Shown: positions 56,546 to 64,000 of the stretch, piece by piece
Numbering within the stretch: the stretch's first letter is position 1
How the letters are laid out: each line of letters starts with the position of its first letter
Origin: Tannerellaceae bacterium
Lineage (GTDB): Bacteria > Bacteroidota > Bacteroidia > Bacteroidales > Tannerellaceae
Reading direction: 5' to 3'
Assembly (NCBI GenBank): GCA_021203545.1
Contig: JAJQAZ010000146.1
Span: 62,001 to 126,000, forward strand
DNA: 64,000 nucleotides
Program-made: the position numbers and the translations under genes
Notes under the pieces: model-generated
What the model was told of the DNA's origin: nothing
What the model saw: only the letters and a program-made list of their open reading frames with translations
The model's database searches: none

Positions 56546-57863
56546 ATGCGAAAAGTAGTTATTCTATTTCTCTCTGTTTTTGTCCTGCTTCCCTTTGTAA
56601 AAGGAGAAGAGTGGCAGGGAGTTTCTGTTAATTTCAAGAAGAATGGAGCGTTACAGGTTTCTCCGGACGGCAGATATCTTCAACATAAAGACGGTACCCC
56701 TTTTTTCTATCTGGCAGATACGGCGTGGGAACTATTCCACCAGTTAACGGATGAAGAGATCGAAGTTTATCTGGACGACCGGCGTTCGAAAGGTTTTACC
56801 GTTATCCAGGCTGTACTGCTGCCCGGACAGGGCGGATTATATACACCGAATGCCATGGGGTTATTACCACTGGATGATATTGAAAATGTAACTCCGAATG
56901 AAGCTTACTTCAAATGGGTGGATAAGATTATCCGCCTGGCAGAAACAAAAGGCCTGTATATGGCATTATTGCCTACCTGGGGAGATAAAGTAAGTAAACA
57001 ATCCGGCAGAGGCCCGGAAATATTTACTCCTGCCTATGCCTATGCTTACGGTGCCTGGCTGGGAAAAAGATATAAAAACTTTAACAATATTATCTGGATA
57101 AACGGTAGACCGGTGGGGCGGAGACGGTAACTATCCTACATGGGATGCATTGGGTAAAGGATTAAAAAGTACAGATAAAAACCATTTGGTGACTTTTCAT
57201 CCTCCTGCAGGTTACTCCTCTTCGCAGTGGTATCACAACACATCGTGGCTGGATTTCAACATGATTCATACCGGGCAGTGTGAAAACTCGTTTGATATAT
57301 ATGACCGGTTAACGGGTAAAGATTACAACCGTGAAGAAGTTCGTCCTGTACTAACCGGAAATCCCTGCTACGAGAATCATGCGGTATGTAATCAGCCCGA
57401 TTCTCTCGGATACTTTGATGATGCAGACATACGGAGAGCAATATATTGGAGCCTGTTCTCGGGTGCATGCGGACATACATACGGATGCACGGACGTATGG
57501 AATACAACGAATCCGGATAAAACCCCGGCCGGTATTAAACAGGTAGGGCACGCACGCCGCTTATGGGAACGTTTTTCATGGGATGAAAGAATACCGGCAC
57601 AGGAGTTACTGACCTCTTCAAATCAGGCAAAAGCTTTAAAAGGAGCAAATTATGGGCTTATTTATCTTCCGTATGGTGGCGAAACTGTTATCGATCTGAA
57701 CCGGTTCGCCTCTACTCAATCTTTCCAATTTGAATGGATGAACCCACGTACAGGTGAAATAAGTGCAATAGACATTCAAACTCCGGATAAACAAGTAAAA
57801 GTTAATCCACCGTCTTCCGGTAATGGAAACGACTGGATTCTTATTATAACTACAAAACAGTAA
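56546..57863 (+). pseudogene. GH140-like (DUF4038) secreted glycoside hydrolase, frameshifted
   Basis: Two frames make one protein of about 439 residues with a signal peptide (VVILFLSVFVLLPFVKGEEW). The DUF4038 barrel shows PFFYLADTAWELFHQLTDEEIEVYLDDRRSKGFTVIQAVLLP and, across the break, IIWINGGDRWGGDGNYPTWDALGKGLK. A small C-terminal beta domain follows (YGLIYLPYGGETVIDL, FEWMNPRTGEIS). The break follows GGT at 57106; two G's must be restored. GH140 members include an apiosidase that acts on rhamnogalacturonan II. The GH2 gene downstream is convergent, so the two are not one operon. Real loss or consensus error cannot be told here. Confidence 0.85.
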
Positions 57864-57868
57864 AAAAC

Positions 57869-57908
57869 AGGGTGTGTAAATTGAATGTTTCCATTCTTTA
57901 CACACCCT
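57869..57908. terminator. Bidirectional terminator between GH140-like and GH2 genes
   Basis: AGGGTGTGTAAA (57869-57880) pairs perfectly with TTTACACACCCT (57897-57908). It sits in the 86-nt gap between the convergent stops, with A-rich sequence on the left side. Confidence 0.8.
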
Positions 57909-57949
57909 TTCCTAACCCATCATCACCTTAAAAACAAAAACAGATCAAA

Positions 57950-60064
57950 TCAGAAACCGGAGTGTTCCTCCCGGTTGTTTAAAGTTTCGGCTTCGCGGTT
58001 CTTTTCTCCTGTATATTGCCATTCTATTCTATCTTCGTATATCTTCCCGTTCTTTTCAACAACTGCTTTCAGCATATTTGTTCCCCTCTGTAATTTTACT
58101 TCATCAAATACATAATGTACATCCGTATATCCTTTCCGGATACCTGTTAATTTCTGACCGTTCAGGTATACTTCCGGAGTACCTATATTTGAATAAACTG
58201 TCACCTTAGTGATCTCTTTTTCACGGTCTTTATTTCGTCGTCCGGTTAAGTACAAAACCGGGTCTTCCGACCAGTTGGCTTTATACCAGAAGTAAGCATC
58301 TTTCTTTATCTTCCGGTCAAATGTCATCAACCCTTTCATATTCCGGGCGGGAACACCACCCCGTGTCCATAAAGGCGCACAGAAATCAAAGGTGTTCCAC
58401 AGGTAGGATGCAATGATATACGGATGTTCTGCAATTACACTCCAGTGGTATTCATGCGTTTTAGTCTGGAAGGTTTCCGGATAAAACTCCTTCGTCCAGT
58501 TCAATGCATCTCCTATATATTCTGTCTGGTGATGAATATTTGCATCCGCACCATACTCCGTCAGCATAAAAATCTGGTCAGGATATTCTGTTTCCATCTT
58601 TTCAATCCAGGGTTTCATATCCTGTATCGTTTTCTCGTACCAGCCAAAATAGCGGTTCATCCCCTGAATATCCGCATTCAGATTCACAGGGTGCTCCATA
58701 TGGCCATACCCATTTACCGAAACGGTGTACCGGTCCGGGTCTTCGGTTTTGGCCAGATCATGGAGCGACTTAGTTAACTCTTTGGTGTACTCGTGGGGTC
58801 TGTAAACTTCGTTATGAAGTCCCCACACATATATGGAAGGGTGGTTAAAGCCCTGGCGGATCATCTCCCGCAGTTGGCTATGCGCATTTTCTGCTTCCTG
58901 TCCGGACACCCGGTTTACAAAAGGTATCTCAGCCCAGATAATTAATCCCAGCGAGTCGCACTTGGAATAAAGATATTCTGACTGCTAATAGTGAGCGAAG
59001 CGAACAGTAGTAGCCCCCAGATCCATGATCGTTTCCAAATCGAAATCATGGTGTTCATTCTTAAGTGCACTACCCAGTCCCCACCAGTCCTGATGGCGGC
59101 AAACGCCATACATAGGATATTTCTCTCCATTCAGATAAAAACCATCCCCGGCTTTTATTTCAATATTCCGTAAACCCAAAGGTTGGATTACTTCATCTAT
59201 TAACTTCCCATTCTCGTACAACCGTGTAACCACTTTATAGAGATACGGATTTTTGCGTCCATTCCATAACGTGGGATTTTTGATTGTAAAAGAAGACTCA
59301 ATTGATTGTACACCCTGGGGAGAAAGTTCAAAGAAACGGTTGTCAGTAGCGATCGCTTTACCGGCCTGATTATACAAAGTGTTGTTTAGATTAAGTTTTG
59401 CTGGTTGTAGGGTGGAGTTGTCCAGCTTCACTTTCACTCTGACATCCGCTTTTTTCTTTGAAACATTCTTTTGAGTAATGTAAACGCCAGCCGAAGCATG
59501 GTCGGTTACGCATATATTGGTAGTTTCGGTTGCTATCAGCCATACCGGGCGATACATCCCGCCATATACACCAAACAGTACATGGTTAATTGGTATCACA
59601 TCCGGACGGGATGAGTTATCAGCCTTTACTATAATTTCGTTCTCTTCTCCGGCTTTCAGAAGTGTTCCTATTTCGCAGGCAAATGCGGAATAGCCACCTT
59701 TATGTGTTGTTACTAACGAGCCATTTACATATACTTCGGCCACAGCTCCTACACCTTCGAAACGCAGAAAAACTCGTTTTGTGTCCCAATCAGCCGGCAT
59801 AAAATACGTTTTACGGTAATAGCCAACTCCTTCGTAAAAATTGTTTGCCCGTGTCTGCATATCTTTAGCATTCCAGGTATGAGGTATTTCAACTTCTTCC
59901 CAGTCAGCCTCCCACAAAGGAGCATGCAATGCCAATTCAGGGATAGCCGGTGCTTTCTTAAATAACCACCCATCAGTAAAAGGGAGGGTGATCCGGCCCT
60001 CTGTTTTTCCATAAAAAGCTATTCCTATAAAAAACAGAAACAGAAAGATTCGTTTTGTGTTCAT
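57950..60064 (-). pseudogene. GH2-family beta-galactosidase-like enzyme, in-frame amber codon
   Basis: One frame of 704 sense codons from ATG 60064 is broken only by TAG at 58985-58987. Reading it as sense gives ATTVRFAHY-X-QSEYLYSKCDSLGLIIWAEIPF, where GH2 relatives have Gln. A signal peptide (IFLFLFFIGIAFYGKTEG) leads a sugar-binding domain (WEEVEIPHTWNAKD, YYRKTYFMPADWDTKRVFLRFEGV), an Ig-like domain and the TIM barrel. The acid/base Glu is in YVWGLHNEVYRPHEY and the nucleophile Glu in FMLTEYGADA. The stop removes the whole active site. The codons before it coincide with a 16-nt match to the intergenic repeat at 36428-36443. Confidence 0.87.
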
Positions 60065-60090
60065 GCTACAGATTTAATTAAACTACACTG

Positions 60091-60098
60091 CAAATATA
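60091..60098 (-). promoter_or_regulatory. -7 box upstream of the GH2 gene
   Basis: On the minus strand it reads TATATTTG, 27 nt before the GH2 ATG. A -33 TTG at the right distance was not found. Confidence 0.4.
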
Positions 60099-60193
60099 TC
60101 CGGATTCTGTTTTTGGGTAGGATAATAAAATCTCAATCAAGAGCAATTTTGTCTCATTTCACCCAAAAAACGCAAAAAACAGGAAGATTTTGC

Positions 60194-60201
60194 TATCTTT
60201 G
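60194..60201 (+). promoter_or_regulatory. -7 box upstream of the HTCS gene
   Basis: TATCTTTG ends 28 nt before the HTCS ATG at 60230. No good -33 TTG is visible in the A-rich sequence upstream. Confidence 0.45.
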
Positions 60202-60229
60202 TAAAAGAACTTGATGCCAATAGAACGCC

Positions 60230-63200
60230 ATGAGAATAAAACTCTCCATATTTTACATGTATCTGTTTTTGATCGTATTCTGTATCAAAGGATATGGTGT
60301 TAATGAATTTTACTTTTCCCATTTAGGTGTAGAAAATGGACTTTCTCAATCTTCTGTTGTTTGTATATTCCAGGATTACGACGGTTACATGTGGTTCGGA
60401 ACCCGGCATGGAGCCAATAAATTTGACGGCTATGATTTTAAAGGCTACCTGCATGAAGTGAATAACCCCACATCCATAACCGACGGCTACATTTGCTCGA
60501 TTGACCAGGATAAAGAGAAAAATATCTGGTTAGGTACCCGGAATGGGCTCAGTTGCCTGAGCGCTTTTACGGAAGAGATTACACGGATTTATCCGAAAGA
60601 TGTAGATCCGGACTGCAAGAGCAACACGATAGGACAATTCCTGAAACACAAAAACGGAGATTTATATGCAATAGAAGCCTATCAGGTTTTCCGGTGTAAT
60701 CCGGATAAAACAATCGAACCCGTTCCATTTTTGCAGGAGATTGAAACGGCTGTTTACTCGATCGTACAAACACAAAACGGAGATATTTATGTGGGCACTA
60801 CAAAAGAGGGGCTTTATATCTACTCCGCAGATTGGGAATTAAAGGCTCATTATTGCCGGGAAGTTGAGGCATTTAAAAACACAATGATCAACTGTATACT
60901 GGAAGTAGACGATACCTACATGCTGCTGGGAACAGAAAACAATGGCGTATATTTATATAACAGGATGAATGATTCGTTCTATCAACTGGATGATACCAAC
61001 TCCGGACTAAACAGCAACACTGTGCGCAGCCTTATCCGGTATAATGAAAACGAAATATTGATCGGTACGTTTGGAGGATTGAACCTACTGACTATTGATA
61101 ACCTGAGAATTAGCCCGGTAAAAGTTGATATGGAAGAAAAAGGAAGCCTTAGTCATTTCTCTGTTCACAGCCTTTTTTAGACCGGACAAATACATTGTGG
61201 GTGGGTACTTATTCGGACGGCATCAATTTCTACAGCCCTTACTTTAAACCCTCTTCCGTTATCATACCGAAAGGATTTACGGGTGTTATCGGAAAGCCAC
61301 AGGAAGATAAAGACGGAAATATGTGGTTTGCTACGGAAGGAGCCGGGCTTTTATATTACAATATTGAAACCGGTAAAGAACAACTTTATCCATTAATGCC
61401 CATCTCACCCAATAACTATGAAGAGAATATTCTCAAAACCATTTACATACATGATGAACTTATTTATTGTACAACCCACTTCGGAGAAGTTTATACATTC
61501 GATATCCGGAATAAAAAATACAAATTGCTGTATGACTTTGGAAACTATGACATTTTCACTTTGTACATGGATAGCCGTAACCGCCTATGGATACCTACAA
61601 ATACCAACGAAAACCTGGTCATGGTGGAGAATGGGAAAACAACTAATACATTTCCGGCAAACGGCGGAGAGGTTTCGTTTCCTTCTATTACTGCTATTAA
61701 AGAGATCAGTCCTGATATATTTCTGTTTGGTGCCTTATTTGATTCTATCTATTTATATAACTTTCAGGAAGCCACCCTTCGCAACCTCGCGGATTGTATC
61801 AGACCTAAAGATAAATATGAAGTAATAGGCACCATCTCTGCCATCGAATACGACAGTTGTAATATCTGGATTGGTACTACCCGGAGCGGACTTTATAAAC
61901 TGAATCATAAACTGGAATTAGTAAAACACTATCACCGGAAAGACGGCCTGGCCGAAAGTCTTATTAAATCTCTTGTTATAGACCGGAACAATGACATCTG
62001 GGTTGCTACCGGAAACATGATCTATAAACTGAACCGGCTGGAAGATAGTTTCTCTCCTATGTATCCGTGGAATATGGCCACACAGGAATATAGCCTGCAG
62101 GGCGGATATGTGTCATCCCAGGGTACGGTTTACTTTCCGGGAAACAGGGCAATCCACTCCTTCGAACCTCAAAGCCTTATTAAAAACCCGAATACACCTT
62201 GTGTACATATTACAGGAGTATATACGGATAATACAACAAATATAACCCATAAATACCTGAAAAGAAAAGAAATTGCTCCCAAAAGATATGCTTATTCCCT
62301 GACCTTGCCTCATACGATCAGAAACCTCGCTATCCGTTATACAGCCCTGAATTACATCCATCCGAATGAAAATGAATTTCTTTTTATGATGGAAGGTATT
62401 AGAAATAACTGGACAAAAGCAGGAAACAGAAGAGATGCATATTATAATAATCTTCACCCCGGTAAATATACATTTAAAATAAAAGCAGCCAATATTGATG
62501 GTGTATGGTCCGGCAATGATACATTATTATATATAACCATCAAACCTCCTTTTTACAAAACATGGTGGGCTACATTCGTTTATATTCTCCTGTTTTCTTT
62601 CACAGGAGTAAAGATTATACAATATCAATATCAAAAGCTTGAATTGAAAAGAGGGCTAAGATATAAGCAAAAAGAGAAAGAGAGAATGAAAGAGTTGCAT
62701 GAAGAACGCATGCGTATGTTTCAGAATTTCTCACACGAATTACGGACTCCTCTCACCCTGATCATCAATCCGCTTAACGATTTAATAAAGCATCTCTCTT
62801 TTTCTCCTCAGGTAAAAGACACGTTGCGGTTAATGAAAAAAACACAGACCGTTTGCTGTTGCTGGTTAATAACCTGATGGATATTCAGAAATACGAAGCC
62901 GGGCAGTACACGTTACAAAAAAGACAGTTTGAGTTTAACTCTTTTATAAAAGAGATTCAACGCTCATTCGAAAGTATTGCCTCCAGCCGGCAGATCACGT
63001 TCAGTTTAAACAATTTTCTACCTTACCCCTGGTATGTCTGCTACGACGAAAAAGAGATCGAAAAAGTCTTGTTTAATTTATTATCCAACGCTTTTAAATT
63101 TACAGCCCCCAGGGTAGTATTGTATTGAATATACAGGTACTTTCTCTGGAAAATTCCAGGAATTCGGCCGACATCCCGGATTCGGTTCGTGCCGGGTTAA

Positions 63201-64000
63201 AGGAACAAACCTACCTTTTTATGCAGGTATTCGATACAGGTATCGGGTTTACAAAAGAGGAAGAGAACAAAATATTTGACCCCTTTTATCAATCTCACGA
63301 AGACATGCATCAGGAAATATCCGGTACGGGTATCGGCTTAAACCTGACTCAATCTATCATTACCCAACATCAGGGTTATATCTGGGCTAAAAGTATCCAG
63401 GGCAAAGAGAGCCGTTTCTTTATTCTTTTACCTAATAGCGAGACACAGCCAACCGAAAATCAAACTCAGGAGAATCCGGCCAACGACAAAACTGAATGGT
63501 TGAATAGTTTCCACTCCCTAAATAAACAAACCGTATTACTCGTAGATGATAACCTGGATATTCTGGATTATCTGGAAAAACACCTGCAGGAAGAATACAC
63601 AATAGTTAAAGCGGTAAATGGTAAAGACGCATTAGAAAAACTAAAAGAAAACCTTCCGGATTTGATAGTCAGCGATATTTTAATGCCTCAGATGAATGGC
63701 CTGGAACTTTGTAAAACGATTAAAACAGACCCACATCTATGCTATATTCCTGTTATCTTATTAACTGCACAATCTATGATCTCACAGATGCAGGAAGGAT
63801 ATGCCGCTGAAGCAGACGATTATATAACCAAACCTTTTGATATTACCCTTTTTAAAGCCCGGGTAAAGAATGTGCTATCTATGCGCGAGAAGATGAAAAC
63901 GGTTTACGGCGATTCTTTCTCTTTAAAGAATCTGGGGATAGAGCAGGCGGATGAAAAAGCATATTCCTGAATAAATATATTGAAGTTGTAAAAGAAAATC
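60230..64000 (+). pseudogene. Hybrid two-component system sensor-regulator (HTCS), four frameshifts, 3' end outside window
   Basis: All pieces are one HTCS. Order: signal peptide; periplasmic beta-propeller sensor (Reg_prop repeats such as GYMWFGTRHGANKFDGYDF and KNIWLGTRNGLSCLS); Y_Y_Y domain; membrane helix (TWWATFVYILLFSFTGVKI); HisKA with FSHELRTPL; HATPase with FNLLSNAFKFT and SGTGIGLNL; receiver with LLVDDN and phospho-Asp in VSDILMPQMNG. The expected AraC-type HTH lies past the end. Frame breaks are single-base losses at 61173-61178 (T6), 62836-62842 (A7), 63106-63110 (C5) and 63964-63965 (T2). Each is repaired by adding one base of the run. The adjacent GH2 and GH140-like genes are its likely targets. 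Confidence 0.88.

Noticed and set aside
20297..58987. Stop-codon reassignment (TAG as Gln, code 15)
   Set aside because: dgkA and the ABC ATPase gene both end at TAG where the family ends, and readthrough would give unlikely extensions. The neighbouring genes also use TAA and TGA normally.
61195..63128. Separate sensor and kinase genes instead of one HTCS
   Set aside because: Each junction is repaired by one base in a homopolymer run, and the pieces follow the standard HTCS domain order without start signals between them.

Overview
The window looks like a Bacteroidales chromosome segment (Bacteroides/Parabacteroides-type; genus not resolved). Supporting signs are a SusC/SusD pair with ECF sigma and FecR anti-sigma, a hybrid two-component sensor (HTCS), TAnnTTTG-type -7 boxes, a NUDIX-type arabinose regulator, DUF5715 and CDGSH proteins, and many short palindromic intergenic repeats. 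No rRNA, tRNA, transposase, phage gene or CRISPR array was seen.

Layout. (1) 1-10.1 kb, minus strand: a glycan-uptake locus with a GH51 alpha-L-arabinofuranosidase, ECF sigma, FecR anti-sigma, STN-type SusC, SusD and a partial secreted protein; a MITE-like element separates the GH51 gene from sigma. (2) 10.2-25.7 kb: a sigma-54-type two-component system, a TolC-like channel, and a MacB-type export operon with one membrane fusion protein, one ATPase and six FtsX/MacB permeases in three pairs. dgkA and a PAP2 phosphatase sit on the opposite strand. TolC and the fusion-protein operon carry near-identical sigma-54 promoters with matched upstream dyads, which ties both to the adjacent regulator. 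(3) 26.3-31 kb: DUF5715 lipoprotein, phoH, purC, menG, aroE. (4) 31-44 kb: a sugar-catabolism block (galM, sugar MFS, galK, NUDIX regulator araR, araD, araA, araB, transketolase, rpiB, sodium/solute symporter) that takes arabinose, and probably galactose, into the pentose phosphate and Leloir routes. The arabinofuranosidase locus would supply the arabinose. (5) 44-56.3 kb: Sel1-repeat membrane protein, CDGSH protein, GNAT, ppk1, ppk2, a ~1 kb gene-free foldback region, SLC13 transporter, manA, glgB. (6) 56.5-64 kb: convergent GH140-like and GH2 enzymes and an HTCS that runs off the end.

Two things stand out. First, the gap between ppk2 and the SLC13 gene holds a ~1.04-kb nested palindrome whose two ~270-nt arms differ in sequence yet keep the same internal hairpin through paired changes. 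Second, coding sequences carry unusual lesions: ten inferred one-base deletions in short base runs and one two-base deletion, three in-frame amber codons, and two 66-bp in-frame insertions that each duplicate 38-40 bp of flank. The frameshifts fall only in 4-20 kb and 57-64 kb; 21-56 kb has none. Whether these are real decay or consensus errors cannot be decided from the sequence. TAG is also the normal stop of dgkA and the ABC ATPase gene, so the code is not reassigned.
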